Shown here piece after piece: positions 35,395 through 45,290 of a stretch of 64,000 bases of DNA. The notes beneath the pieces were generated by a model, which worked only from the letters and a program-made list of their open reading frames with translations, ran no database searches and was not told where the DNA came from. Each line of letters opens with the position of its first letter. Position 1 is the first letter of the stretch. Both the position numbers and the translations under genes were made by a program. Origin of the DNA: Kordia sp050633145 (lineage in GTDB: Bacteria > Bacteroidota > Bacteroidia > Flavobacteriales > Flavobacteriaceae); assembly GCF_050633145.1 (NCBI RefSeq), contig NZ_JBOEFY010000025.1:13815-77814 (forward strand). Reading direction: 5' to 3'.

Positions 35395-36483
35395 CTACAA
35401 TCGATCTAAAACTACAGGAATCATTTCTTGAAAAAAAATGTAGTTATAGTGTAATCCGCTGCAATTGGTTGTGAAACTAATAGAAGTAGTATTGGCTTCA
35501 TTATAAAATAGAAACGATTGGTATTTTAGTGTTCCGCCCGAATGCCCAATATACGTTTGATTTTTATTGCTTAATTTCATAATTCCGTAGCCATATTCTG
35601 CTAGTTTCCCAGATTTCCCTATCGGAATTTCCATTGGTTGCATGGAAGTCCAAGTTTGCATCATGTTTAAACTTGATTGTTGTAGGATGCTTTTTTCGAT
35701 AAAGATTTTATGTAAAAACAAATTCATTTCTTCGGTTGTAGCATATGCGCCACCATCGAAACCATAGTGTTCTCGCCATTCTGAAACGTTCGAACTTTTC
35801 TCTTCATCTTGTGCAAAAAAGGCGATTGTGTTTTCTGGAGTTTCACCAATTTGAATCGTTTCAAATCCTAGATTCTTGTAAAAACGATTGAAGGCTTCTT
35901 GAAAAGATTGATTCGTTATTTTTGACACAATCTCTTCCAAGAATACATAATTTGTATTACTATAACTAAAGGAGTTTGTATGATTTTGTTCAGTGTTTAT
36001 TAGTGCCAGTTTTTCAGCAAACGTTTTTGGCGCTTGTCCATTAATTACTTGTTGAATCCATTGTGGGTTTTGCGTATAATCAGCCAAACCACTTGTATGA
36101 TTTAATAATTGTTTTATGGTAATATTGGCAATGTATTCATTTGGTAGAAAGTCTATATGCTTTGAAACCGGATCATTGAGTGTTATTTCTCCTTCTTCAA
36201 TCAATTTAAAAATAAGCGTAGCGGCTAACAATTTGGTTGCACTTCCAATTCCATATACAGTTTGTGCTTTTAGCTTTGGATGATGATAGCTAAGCTCGAA
36301 TTTTTCTGTTCCTTTCTGAATCAACAAATCAAACGCTGGAATATTTTTCTTTTTAGCGATTTTTAAAACCTCTTTTTTGATTTTTTTGAAATCATTAAAA
36401 GCCGTTTCAACCTTTTGTGTTTCTGAATTGAAGTTGAAAAAAGGTATGACAAAGTATAGTACTAAAAAGTAAATTGATCGCAT
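35395..36483 (-). CDS. Beta-lactamase-family (class C-like) serine hydrolase
   Basis: 362 residues with an N-terminal hydrophobic signal segment. Catalytic marks are Ser81 and Lys84 in SATK (SxxK), YSNTNY as the Tyr-x-Asn motif, and GHSGGTL in place of KTG. These are typical of the penicillin-binding-protein-like esterases and peptidases (PF00144). It is periplasmic or surface-located. The substrate could be a D-peptide or ester; it is not likely to be a true resistance enzyme. It is a single-gene unit. Confidence 0.9.
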   Translation of the reverse strand: MRSIYFLVLYFVIPFFNFNSETQKVETAFNDFKKIKKEVLKIAKKKNIPAFDLLIQKGTEKFELSYHHPKLKAQTVYGIGSATKLLAATLIFKLIEEGEITLNDPVSKHIDFLPNEYIANITIKQLLNHTSGLADYTQNPQWIQQVINGQAPKTFAEKLALINTEQNHTNSFSYSNTNYVFLEEIVSKITNQSFQEAFNRFYKNLGFETIQIGETPENTIAFFAQDEEKSSNVSEWREHYGFDGGAYATTEEMNLFLHKIFIEKSILQQSSLNMMQTWTSMQPMEIPIGKSGKLAEYGYGIMKLSNKNQTYIGHSGGTLKYQSFLFYNEANTTSISFTTNCSGLHYNYIFFQEMIPVVLDRL

Positions 36484-36571
36484 ACGATTGGTTTTAGTGA
36501 AAAGTACATATAATGTACGTTACTATTCTCTAAGGTAATAATAAATAAAACCTAAAAGTATCTTAATACGT

Positions 36572-37879
36572 TTATAGTCCGAAAGAAGCTAAAATAGGAT
36601 CATCTACTTCATAATCGTATGCTCTCCAAAAGAAAGAACCTTCTCCACCATTATAACGCCATACAACCTCTTTTTCAGGTGTAACTTCCCAGAAACCAAA
36701 ATCGCCTTCACAAATTAATGTATTTCCATTAGCCAAACGTTCAGCTCCAGAAATTTTACTAGAAAATATGTCTGTATTTACATAAGACCAAACTACATTA
36801 GGTTCGTTGTCAGTATTAGGTGTTAATGAGAAAGTGGTTGGCATTTCCAACTCATATACTGTTGAGAAACCTGCTGCAAATCCGTTTACATATAATAACA
36901 TGTTTCCTTCTCCTTGTACGCCATTCTCTAATAGGTTTGGATAGTGATTACGATCGCCTCGTACTTCTCCCATCATATTGTCGTATGCACGTGGGTTTCC
37001 AAATCGGTAAACTAAATCGCCACCTTTTCCGTAATTTCCACCAGCGCCTGTAGCTGCTTCTGCAGTTGTTGTGCTGTGGTCAATAACCCAAACTTCGCTA
37101 TAAAAGTTTACGCTTAAGTAAATTACATCTTTATTTGAATCATAATCAAAACCATTGGCGTGCATAAGGTCACCATTGGCAATAGGATTGTAATTGACGT
37201 TTATTTTATGTGGATTGTCTGCCACAATTCCATAATTTGGAAGTGCTGCATCGTCATCTTGGATAATATGGTCATAACTTCTCCATTGCCATACTATTGA
37301 ATTTGTATTGATATCAATTTCCATTAATGTTTCCGGGTAAATATCACCAGGATTTGTAGATCCTTGCGCAGCGGCATCTGCTTCAAGAATACGTTCCCAA
37401 ACTAATAATAAAACATTTCCATTTGGTAACATTTCTACATCATGATGTAAAATAAAATCAGAGTTGCTTAGTGAATATTCCCATTCGACATCACCGTTAA
37501 GGTTCATGATTTTTACGATTCCACCATGACCTCCAAAATTAATTTGGGCATTTGGATCTTTAAAAATTCCTAAAAGTTTTCCGTTAGGTAATATTTCAAA
37601 ATCGTTTCCTAAAGATTCGTCAAAAGTAAATTCATGTACTTTTTGTCCAGTTTTATCTAATAAAAAAGCAAAGTCTTTACCAGCATTTACAGCTAGCGTT
37701 AAGTTGTTATGAATTTTGGTAGCTTCATACACTTCTACTTCGGGAGCTAAGTTTACCGGATCTGGATTTGGGGTTTCACCTTCGGGTGTAATAATAACTG
37801 AATCGTCGTCAGCACAGCTTGCAAAAGCAAATAGTATTGCCAGTGCCGCATATTTGAGGGTTGAAGTAAGTTTCATCAT
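36572..37879 (-). CDS. Arylsulfotransferase (ASST)-like lipoprotein
   Basis: 435 residues with signal peptide and lipobox (FASCADDD, about Cys22). Repeating blades such as DFEILPNGKLLGIF, HHDVEMLPNGNVLLLVWE and GAERLANGNTLICEGDFG show the six-bladed propeller of arylsulfate sulfotransferase-like proteins. The HHD segment corresponds to the conserved histidines near the active centre. Relatives transfer sulfate between phenols, but many flavobacterial copies are unassigned. It probably sits on the outer surface. It is a single gene; a second ATG three bases on is also possible. Confidence 0.85.
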   Translation of the reverse strand: MMKLTSTLKYAALAILFAFASCADDDSVIITPEGETPNPDPVNLAPEVEVYEATKIHNNLTLAVNAGKDFAFLLDKTGQKVHEFTFDESLGNDFEILPNGKLLGIFKDPNAQINFGGHGGIVKIMNLNGDVEWEYSLSNSDFILHHDVEMLPNGNVLLLVWERILEADAAAQGSTNPGDIYPETLMEIDINTNSIVWQWRSYDHIIQDDDAALPNYGIVADNPHKINVNYNPIANGDLMHANGFDYDSNKDVIYLSVNFYSEVWVIDHSTTTAEAATGAGGNYGKGGDLVYRFGNPRAYDNMMGEVRGDRNHYPNLLENGVQGEGNMLLYVNGFAAGFSTVYELEMPTTFSLTPNTDNEPNVVWSYVNTDIFSSKISGAERLANGNTLICEGDFGFWEVTPEKEVVWRYNGGEGSFFWRAYDYEVDDPILASFGL

Positions 37880-37981
37880 AGCTTAAATTAGTAGGCTAAA
37901 AATATATAATTATTGAGGATTTCCCTTAAGAAAGTATATAACTTTTGCCATTTTTGATTGATTCTGTATGTTTTTTAACTT

Positions 37982-38503
37982 TTACAGACCGTTTTTATAC
38001 TTTTTTGGTCGCTTTTCCAATGAAAAGTTTACAGTTAATTGTATGGCACCACGATCAATTGGTTCAAAACTTTTATTTGTTAATATTACTTGCGGATTGA
38101 TTGTTAATTTGGCTTTTTCGCCACCAATTCCAAAGATAGGAATATACCGCAATGTAGTTTCTTTAAAATCAGTATACATAGCCAATTCAGATCCAATCAC
38201 AAAAAATTGAAAGTACAAAAAACCATTTATTTTTGGAGCAATTGTAAAGTTTCTAGTGTTCAATCCAATATCGGAACCAACTCCATAGCTATAACCGCCA
38301 CCGTGTCTTCCGCCAAATACCATCTTATTAAGTCCAACAGAAAGTAAGTGAAAATTTCGATGGTTAGGTTCTGCAAAACTATAACTATAACCAGCCTCAA
38401 AATTGGTATATGTATACATACCGAAGTCACGTTTGTTTTGACTAAAGCTACTGTTGACTGTACATAGAAATATGAAAAATAGCAGAATTGAGTTTATTTT
38501 CAT
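37982..38503 (-). CDS. Probable outer membrane beta-barrel protein
   Basis: 173 residues with a signal peptide ending SFSQ. The mature part alternates aromatic and polar residues (FEAGYSYSF, NFHLLSVGLNKMVFG, GGYSYGVGSDIGL, KINGFLYFQFFVIGSELAMY), as in eight-stranded outer membrane barrels. I cannot assign a specific family. The C-terminal KRPKKYKNGL is unusual for a barrel end. Confidence 0.65.
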   Translation of the reverse strand: MKINSILLFFIFLCTVNSSFSQNKRDFGMYTYTNFEAGYSYSFAEPNHRNFHLLSVGLNKMVFGGRHGGGYSYGVGSDIGLNTRNFTIAPKINGFLYFQFFVIGSELAMYTDFKETTLRYIPIFGIGGEKAKLTINPQVILTNKSFEPIDRGAIQLTVNFSLEKRPKKYKNGL

Positions 38504-38678
38504 GGAATGATCGGTTTTGTAAATAACGTTGAAAGTATTTTGTCTAGTATGTTATAAATATAGAAAGTTTGCTATAATAATTTCTACGAAGCTACTTTTT
38601 CTATCTTAGAATAATTACTTTAGCAAGCGAACCGATTTACAAATTTACCAAAACAGTGTATTTCCTAAATTATTACCA

Positions 38679-39425
38679 TTGCCACTAGATTATTTAAAAG
38701 GATTTATTTATCGAAAAACAGACTTGTATCGCTTTGTATTATTTGCGAAGAAGTTTACGGAAAGACAACGCGCTGTTGTTGCTGAGGAAATGCCTTTTTA
38801 TGAAAAGCTAACAGCAAAAGAGCGACGAGCTTTTGAACACAGAGTACTCCGTTTTATTAAGTACCATACGTTTGTTGGTCGCGAAGATTTGTTGGTGACA
38901 GAACGAATGCAACTTTTAATTTCGTCGACAGCAGTGATGCTTACTTTTGGGTTTAGTCGTTATTTGCTATCACGATTTGAAACAATTTTAGTTTATCCAG
39001 AGCATTACTTTTCAAATATTACAAATCAATATCATAAAGGAGAAGCAAATCCGACGTATAAAACCTTGGTGTTTTCATGGGAAGATTTTGAAGAAGGCAT
39101 TAAAATTCAAGATGACAATCTAAATCTCGGAATTCATGAGCTTACGCATGCTGTTCATTTTAGTTTTTTAACGGAAAGCAGTTATAGTGCTCGCACATTT
39201 TTAAAACATTACAAATTATTGCTTGCTTCCTTAACTGATACAGATGCACAAAAACGCTTGATAAAGATGAATTATCTACGTGATTATGCTTTTGAGAATC
39301 AATACGAATTTTTATCAGTCTTGGTAGAACATTTCTTTGAAACACCCGAAGAATTCAAAGCAAAATTGCCCAATATTTACAACAGAGTAAAATTGATGTT
39401 AAATATGGATGTCGCTGATTTTTAA
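38679..39425 (+). CDS. Zinc-dependent M90 (MtfA-like) peptidase
   Basis: 248 residues from a TTG at 38679. The open frame extends upstream to 38610 without an ATG, so the true start is uncertain. The zinc motif HELTHAVHF (His153, Glu154, His157) and the preceding YPEHYF segment and LVFSWEDFEEG match MtfA/M90 peptidases, which in enterobacteria act on the Mlc system. No N-terminal membrane helix is seen, unlike some Bacteroidota relatives. The 3' end overlaps the convergent kinase gene by 4 bases. Confidence 0.88.
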   Translation: MPLDYLKGFIYRKTDLYRFVLFAKKFTERQRAVVAEEMPFYEKLTAKERRAFEHRVLRFIKYHTFVGREDLLVTERMQLLISSTAVMLTFGFSRYLLSRFETILVYPEHYFSNITNQYHKGEANPTYKTLVFSWEDFEEGIKIQDDNLNLGIHELTHAVHFSFLTESSYSARTFLKHYKLLLASLTDTDAQKRLIKMNYLRDYAFENQYEFLSVLVEHFFETPEEFKAKLPNIYNRVKLMLNMDVADF

Positions 39426-40078
39426 ATTTGAATTAGCGGAATTCTAAGACAACTTTGTGTTCCAAAAACTAGCCCAGCATCATTTCGTAACGTTCGCACG
39501 TCTAAAAGCTTCTGTTCGCATGTTGAACCGTTGATGATTTTTAAGCGTTCATTGATGTTTTCTAGAGAAATTCCAGCATCTTCATTGAGCTCTTTTTCTG
39601 TTTTTGTAATGCCTTCACCATTATCGGTAATGCATGCGTATATCATTTCTTTTTCTAACATGATGGAAATCTTTAATTCGCCTTTTCCGTTGCGTTTCAT
39701 AGTTTTTAATCCGTGAACAATTGCATTTTCTATCAAAGGCTGCAAAATAAGTGGCGGCACTTTGGTGTATTCCAAATCTTCTTTCAATGCTTTGTCAATG
39801 ACAATAGTGTATGCAAAACCTTTGTCAAAAAGATCGCGTTGTAATTCTATATATAATTTTGAGATTTCGATCTCATCCTGTAAATCAATCAATTTACATT
39901 TGGTCGATTTTTGGACAAGTCGGTACAAATGTGAAAGTCTGTTTAGCCAGTTGATTGACTGATTCACATTTCCTTTGGTAATGGCATTACAGATACTTTG
40001 AATTGCATTATTTATAAAATGCGGATTCATTTGGGAATTCAAAAGATCGTAACGTAACGATAATTCATTTGATGACAT
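39422..40078 (-). CDS. Short LytS-type histidine kinase without sensor domain
   Basis: 218 residues. The His_kinase motif LNSQMNPHFINNAIQSI is at residues 13-29, with His20, and the HATPase part shows PPLILQPLIENAIVHGLK and ITDNGEGI. The protein starts just before the H-box and has no sensor or membrane part. No response regulator is adjacent. It may serve as a soluble partner of another sensor or be a reduced copy. The ATG at 40078 is well placed and no longer frame is open with a typical transmembrane stretch. Confidence 0.88.
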   Translation of the reverse strand: MSSNELSLRYDLLNSQMNPHFINNAIQSICNAITKGNVNQSINWLNRLSHLYRLVQKSTKCKLIDLQDEIEISKLYIELQRDLFDKGFAYTIVIDKALKEDLEYTKVPPLILQPLIENAIVHGLKTMKRNGKGELKISIMLEKEMIYACITDNGEGITKTEKELNEDAGISLENINERLKIINGSTCEQKLLDVRTLRNDAGLVFGTQSCLRIPLIQI

Positions 40079-40585
40079 TCAATACAGTTTTTTTAGTTAA
40101 CATTTGTTATGCTGGCTTTTAGGGATTACTATAAAATAGGTATAGGTAAATGTACTATTGTTACAGGCAAAAGACAACAGGTTTTTGTCTCTTTTCGGGA
40201 AAAAGGGCTCTATATTCACGGAAAATAGAATATGTGTCTTCTGTGTAAAAATTTGTCTTTTAATGGTTTACGATTCGTTTTTAAAAAAATAAGAAAAAAA
40301 CTATTAATTCACGGAATTGTCATTAAAAAGACAACTTTCTGTTGTAAAAATGACACTGTTTTAAGTTTGTTTTTTTTCAAATAAGAAGAATGAAAGAAGT
40401 TTTACCCAAAAAATTTATAAAAAAATAGATTGAAGAATATGATTTTTATTGAATTTTTCTTTACTTAGTACGTATTGCTGATTTTACTTTTTATTCTGCC
40501 TCACTCCTCCTAGTAAAACAGTCTTTTATACCTTTAACATTCAATTGTTTTTGGACAATATTTAATGTTTTTTAATAAAAATACT
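40079..40585. other. Long AT-rich intergenic region
   Basis: About 500 bases between divergently transcribed genes. No ORF or stable GC-rich hairpin is seen. It carries one promoter-like pair at 40342-40369; the long leader of the following T9SS gene could be regulatory. Confidence 0.5.
40342..40369 (+). promoter_or_regulatory. Candidate Bacteroidota promoter of the T9SS/LRR operon
   Basis: TTG (40342-40344), 17-base spacer, TAAGTTTG (40362-40369) fits TTG/TAnnTTTG. It would give a leader of about 210 bases before the ATG at 40586. Confidence 0.4.
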
Positions 40586-41368
40586 ATGATGAAAAAAATA
40601 CTATTCATTCTATTGTTATGTATTACTATGCATTCATATAGTCAAAGTCTTGTAAATGATGGAGCGGATTTAATGTTGCAAGAATCGGCACTGATATATA
40701 GTGCAGACAGTTTTGAAAATAGAAACGGTGGACAAATTAAAGGTGATGGTATCATGGATTTTTCCGAAGCAATGAATTTGGCAGTTATTAATCCAGGCGT
40801 TATTATCGGCGATTTAAGTTTTGATTCTTCATTAATCAATAGTTCGGCAGCAGGATTTATGCTAGACATTCAAGGAAATGCAGGAATTGGACTTGAAAAT
40901 GGTCACGATCATGTGTTTGTTGATGGTGATTTAGTAATGAATGGAACTTTAGACATTGCTACCATTGATGGTTTTATGCCAGCAAATACAGACTCATTTA
41001 CTATTATATCGTATACAGGAAATATTTCAGGGCAATTTACATCAGTAAATTTAGGTGTAAATCTTTCTGGTTTTGCAGTTGATTATACATTACCAGGACA
41101 AATTCGTTTGGTGCATGAAAGTTTATTAAACGTTGCAGAAACTACTATTGAATCTTTACAAGTATTTCCAAATCCAACAAATGATGTTGTTTACATTCGA
41201 TCACTAGATAAAATAGACAAAGTAGAAGTATATAATCTGCTTGGAAAGCAAGTTTTAATTACTAATAGAACCGATAAAGTTGATTTGGGCAAACTTGCCA
41301 AAGGATTGTATTTGGTAAAAGTATATAGTGCGCAAAAGTTTAGCGTTAAGAAAATTAAAGTGCAATAA
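40586..41368 (+). CDS. Secreted protein with T9SS type A C-terminal sorting domain
   Basis: 260 residues from the ATG at 40586 (MMKKILFILLLC); an upstream ATG at 40565 gives seven extra residues. The signal peptide ends near SYSQ. The central part is beta-helix-like. The last 75 residues (SLQVFPNPTNDVVYIRS, KVEVYNLLGKQVL, LAKGLYLVKVYS) are the type A sorting domain of the type IX secretion system, so the protein is exported and perhaps anchored at the surface. It leads a run with two LRR paralogues. Confidence 0.9.
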   Translation: MMKKILFILLLCITMHSYSQSLVNDGADLMLQESALIYSADSFENRNGGQIKGDGIMDFSEAMNLAVINPGVIIGDLSFDSSLINSSAAGFMLDIQGNAGIGLENGHDHVFVDGDLVMNGTLDIATIDGFMPANTDSFTIISYTGNISGQFTSVNLGVNLSGFAVDYTLPGQIRLVHESLLNVAETTIESLQVFPNPTNDVVYIRSLDKIDKVEVYNLLGKQVLITNRTDKVDLGKLAKGLYLVKVYSAQKFSVKKIKVQ

Positions 41369-41393
41369 TTCCTTAAAAATAAATTTCATTACA

Positions 41394-43661
41394 ATGAAAA
41401 AAATATACTTATTAACGCTATGTTTATTAGGAATTACCTATTCACATGCTCAAAATTGTATTTCTGGAAACCTCTCTTTAAGTACTCAAGCTGAAGTAAA
41501 TAATTTCATTAACAATTATGCAGGTACAGGTTGCAATGCTATTGGAGGTAATTTATACATTGGGAACAATTTAAATAATGATATCGTAGATATTTCAGGG
41601 CTTTCTTTCATTACTAATGTTGGAGGGATTTTGGGCATTTTTAACACTAATTTGACAGATTTAACTGGATTTGAAAATATAGTTGATATTGGTTATTCAA
41701 GTGGATCTCAAGCTTATTTATACATTATCAATAATCCAAACTTAACCTCAACTGTCGCTTTACAAAATTTAATGCCTAATCAAGGAATCTCCGTAATGCT
41801 TATTAGAGATAATCCTGTATTAACTAGTCTTGATGGTCTTTCTCAAATTAAGGTCAAACAAGATGTAACTATTGAAAATACGGGAATCTCCAATTTATCT
41901 TTGACGTTGACGCGAAGTGTGAATTCTATTGAAATTTTAAATAACCCAAATTTAACTAATTTTTCAGGACTAAACGTAGTAAATGAAGATACACACATAG
42001 GAATGGCTTTCTTCTTGAGAGACAATCCTTCATTATCGTCAATTGCTGGTCTTAATGCATATACAAACATTATAACCTTAGTAATTGATAACACAGGATT
42101 GACTTCTTTGAATGAACTAAGCAATGTGGCTTCTATTCAAAATTTTATAAGTATTGTTGATAATTCTTCTCTTCTAAATATAGATGGACTATCGAATGTA
42201 AGTAGTTTGGAAAACCTGTACATTTTGAACAATCCAATGTTAATGTCTATTAATGGACTTAGCGGATTAACCAATTTACAAGGACAATGTACACTTATAA
42301 ATAATCCTTCCTTACAGTCTTTACAAGGATTAAATGGAATTTCAATAGTTCCACTAAATTTAGAAATCAATGGAAACTCATCTCTTTCTTCAACAGATGG
42401 CTTGAGTAGTTTGACATCTGTCGGAGGCGAATTGAGAATTTTGAATAATTCGGGGCTTACATCACTAGCAGGTTTAAATAGTTTAAATAGTGTTTCGCTA
42501 GATTTGAAAGTAACTAATAACGCTTCTCTAACTTCAATAGATGGCTTAAATTCATTGAGTACAGTTGGTAGAAATATAGCCATAAGTAATAACTCGAGTT
42601 TACAGAATCTTGATGGTTTGAATGGCTTATCGGCATTTAGTCAACAATTTTTGGTTTCCAATTGTGATCAGCTCCAAGCTATTGTATTACCAAATTTAGG
42701 TAACGATTTGGCGGTATTTGAAATAAGTGGAAATGATGCATTGCAATCAATATCTTTAGGAAGTAATTCAAATATAAATTTTGAGTCATTGAAAATTCGC
42801 AATAATCAAAGCTTTACTGATTTTCTATTCACAATGGCAGATGTAAATTCCAATTCATCAGGCGAATCTGTATTGATTGAAGGAAATGCATCCTTAACAA
42901 GCTTGAGTTTATTTACTTCTATTACTTCGTTTAGAAAAGAAATATCCATAATTAATAACTCTAGTTTAACAGATTTAATAGGTTTAAGTACTATTGAAAA
43001 CTTTGGTGATATAACTATCGAAAATAATTCATCGTTAGCTAGTATTGATGGACTTGGAAATAATTTTACTGTGTTTGGGAATTTGACAATCAACGGTAAT
43101 CAAGCATTAACCAATATAAATCACATTGATGAAGTTCTTAAAATATTTGGAGATTTTATTTTAACAAATAATTCAAGTCTTGATGAGTGCTGTCCTTTGG
43201 GAAGATTATACAATAATGGAGCTGTAGAAGGTGTTACAAATTTGATTGGAAATAATACAAATTGTGATTCCGCTTCTGATATTTTGGATGGTTGTGGTGA
43301 AGATGGAGTCATTGCCAACGACAATTGCCAAGACCTTAGCAATCCTGATCAGTTAGATACCGATAATGATGGCATTGGTGATCCTTGTGATAATTGTCCA
43401 ACTGTTGCAAACAACAATCAATTAGATGCAGACGATGATGGAATAGGAGATGCCTGCCAAGGACAAGCTGGAGCTAATACAGGATTTGTTGGTGTCAGTA
43501 CAAATATGCCTTTAAGTAAATTTCACGTAGAAGATGGTGATGTATTTATAAGCAACATCAACCGTGGAATTATCATGAAAACGGCTGATGGGAAATGCTA
43601 TAGATATCAGCCAGATACAAACGGAAAATTAGTAGGGACACAAATAACATGTCCACAATAA
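41394..43661 (+). CDS. Secreted leucine-rich-like repeat protein with thrombospondin type 3 repeats (larger paralogue)
   Basis: 755 residues from the ATG at 41394 (signal peptide ending SHAQ). About 560 residues are repeats of the form NNxxLTSLxGLxxLxxVxGxLxI, like receptor-L or BspA-type LRRs. Two acidic repeats follow (NPDQLDTDNDGIGDPCDNC, NNQLDADDDGIGDAC), the calcium-binding TSP3 type. The last 60 residues (FVGVSTNMPLSKFHVEDGDV to ITCPQ) form a conserved tail. It is an adhesin or recognition candidate. The tail is not the T9SS type A or B domain that I know. A close paralogue follows in tandem. Confidence 0.85.
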   Translation: MKKIYLLTLCLLGITYSHAQNCISGNLSLSTQAEVNNFINNYAGTGCNAIGGNLYIGNNLNNDIVDISGLSFITNVGGILGIFNTNLTDLTGFENIVDIGYSSGSQAYLYIINNPNLTSTVALQNLMPNQGISVMLIRDNPVLTSLDGLSQIKVKQDVTIENTGISNLSLTLTRSVNSIEILNNPNLTNFSGLNVVNEDTHIGMAFFLRDNPSLSSIAGLNAYTNIITLVIDNTGLTSLNELSNVASIQNFISIVDNSSLLNIDGLSNVSSLENLYILNNPMLMSINGLSGLTNLQGQCTLINNPSLQSLQGLNGISIVPLNLEINGNSSLSSTDGLSSLTSVGGELRILNNSGLTSLAGLNSLNSVSLDLKVTNNASLTSIDGLNSLSTVGRNIAISNNSSLQNLDGLNGLSAFSQQFLVSNCDQLQAIVLPNLGNDLAVFEISGNDALQSISLGSNSNINFESLKIRNNQSFTDFLFTMADVNSNSSGESVLIEGNASLTSLSLFTSITSFRKEISIINNSSLTDLIGLSTIENFGDITIENNSSLASIDGLGNNFTVFGNLTINGNQALTNINHIDEVLKIFGDFILTNNSSLDECCPLGRLYNNGAVEGVTNLIGNNTNCDSASDILDGCGEDGVIANDNCQDLSNPDQLDTDNDGIGDPCDNCPTVANNNQLDADDDGIGDACQGQAGANTGFVGVSTNMPLSKFHVEDGDVFISNINRGIIMKTADGKCYRYQPDTNGKLVGTQITCPQ

Positions 43662-43678
43662 ATAATAATTTATATATA

Positions 43679-45226
43679 ATGAAAAAAATATGCATAACTA
43701 TTTTATGTTGCTTTGGGTTACTTAGTTTACATGCGCAAGTTTGTACTGGAACTACAACATTAACGACACAGGCGGAAGTTGATACTTTTGTAGCAACTCA
43801 TTCAGGAACAGGATGCGATACCATTCAAGGTTCACTAACTATTGGTGATGATTCAACGGGAACAAATGATATTACTGATATCTCTGGCTTATCTTTCCTA
43901 AATAATATAAGCTTGTCTATCAAAATTCAAAACACAAGTCTGGTAAGTTTAAATGGTCTTCAAAATATAACAGCTATTGGATATGCTTCTAATTCTTCTA
44001 TCCAAATACTGAACAATCCTAATTTAATATCTTTAACAGGATTAGACGGATTGTCTTCAATACAAGGGTATCTTGCAATTGAAAATAATGCATCGCTAAC
44101 ATCTTTGAATGGTCTAAATGGACTTAACTCAATTACTGGACTTTTTAGAGCCGTAGACAATCCTAGTTTACTCAGTTTAGATGGTTTAAATAATTTGTCT
44201 TCTGTTGGTTCTATATTATTAATTTCCAACTGTGACCAACTTCAAACTATTGCCTTGCCTGGGTTTATAAGTACTATCACCACTTTAAAAATAGAAGAAA
44301 ATGACGCATTACAGTCTATATCAATTGGAAATAACACTCAGGTAAATATAACTACTTTACAAATACTCAATAATCAAAGTTTAACTGACATACAATTTAG
44401 ATTAGCAAATGCTCCAAATGGCGGAGGCTTAGGTGTAACAATAGAGGGAAATGCAGCGTTAACTGAACTATATTTATTAAGTGCACTTACAAACTATGCA
44501 AGAAGAATAACTATTAATAATAATGCTAGCCTAGATAATCTAGATGATTTTCGATTTTTAGGAAGGTCAGGCGATATACGAATAATTAATAATGCGTCGA
44601 TTCAAAATCTTAATAATTTAGGACGAAACCTTCAGGTTTTTGGAGATTTATTTATTACAGCAAATCAAAATTTAACTGATGTAAGTCATTTGGAGGATAT
44701 TGTTAAGATAAATGGTAACATAAACATATCGAACAATAGTAGTTTGGACGAATGTTGTATTTTAGATCGTTTCTATAATCAAGGATTAGTTACAGGAACT
44801 ATTACTTTATACGGTAATAACGCTAATTGTAACTCCGTTAGTGATATCGTTGACGGTTGTGGCGAAGATGGAATCATAGCCAACGACAATTGCCAAGATC
44901 TTAGCAATCCCGATCAATTAGATACCGACAATGACGGCGTTGGTGATCCGTGTGATAACTGTCCGTCAATAGCAAACAACAATCAATTAGATACCGATGG
45001 AAATGGAGTAGGAGATGCATGTCAAGCAGAAGCTGGTGCTGATACAGGTTTTGTCGGAGTCAGTACAAACAATCCACTAGCTAAATTTCACGTAGAAGAT
45101 GGCGATGTATTTATAAGCAACATAAACCGAGGAATCATCATGAAAACTGCTTCAGGGAAATGTTTCCGTTACAAACCAAACGAACAAGGAATGCTTGTTG
45201 GACAACAAATTGTATGTCCGCAGTAA
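43679..45226 (+). CDS. Secreted leucine-rich-like repeat protein with TSP3 repeats (smaller paralogue)
   Basis: 515 residues from the ATG at 43679 (signal peptide ending LHAQ). It has the same architecture as the preceding gene but with about 310 fewer repeat residues lost or contracted. The last third is nearly identical at the DNA level (DNCQDLSNPDQLDTDNDGVG, then the FHVEDGDVFISNINRGIIMK tail), while the first repeats differ more. The gap to the previous stop is 17 bases, so they are co-transcribed; a strong terminator follows. Confidence 0.85.
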   Translation: MKKICITILCCFGLLSLHAQVCTGTTTLTTQAEVDTFVATHSGTGCDTIQGSLTIGDDSTGTNDITDISGLSFLNNISLSIKIQNTSLVSLNGLQNITAIGYASNSSIQILNNPNLISLTGLDGLSSIQGYLAIENNASLTSLNGLNGLNSITGLFRAVDNPSLLSLDGLNNLSSVGSILLISNCDQLQTIALPGFISTITTLKIEENDALQSISIGNNTQVNITTLQILNNQSLTDIQFRLANAPNGGGLGVTIEGNAALTELYLLSALTNYARRITINNNASLDNLDDFRFLGRSGDIRIINNASIQNLNNLGRNLQVFGDLFITANQNLTDVSHLEDIVKINGNINISNNSSLDECCILDRFYNQGLVTGTITLYGNNANCNSVSDIVDGCGEDGIIANDNCQDLSNPDQLDTDNDGVGDPCDNCPSIANNNQLDTDGNGVGDACQAEAGADTGFVGVSTNNPLAKFHVEDGDVFISNINRGIIMKTASGKCFRYKPNEQGMLVGQQIVCPQ

Positions 45227-45232
45227 AAAATA

Positions 45233-45270
45233 AAAAGAGCTCGTATTTTAAAAATACGAGCTCTTTTTTT
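45233..45270 (+). terminator. Rho-independent terminator after the LRR paralogues
   Basis: AAGAGCTCGTATTT and its complement AAATACGAGCTCTT form a long stem with a short loop, followed by seven T. It lies between convergent genes and may serve both. Confidence 0.88.
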
Positions 45271-45290
45271 AAATACTATAAATTTCTTTT

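Noticed and set aside
35395..36483. Antibiotic resistance beta-lactamase
   Set aside because: SxxK and YxN are present, but the KTG position is HSGG, the pattern of esterases and peptidases of this superfamily; nothing shows resistance activity.
41394..45226. Repeated sequence that might suggest a CRISPR-like or tandem DNA array
   Set aside because: The repeats are in-frame protein repeats of two LRR-like genes and vary in sequence; there are no regular spacers.
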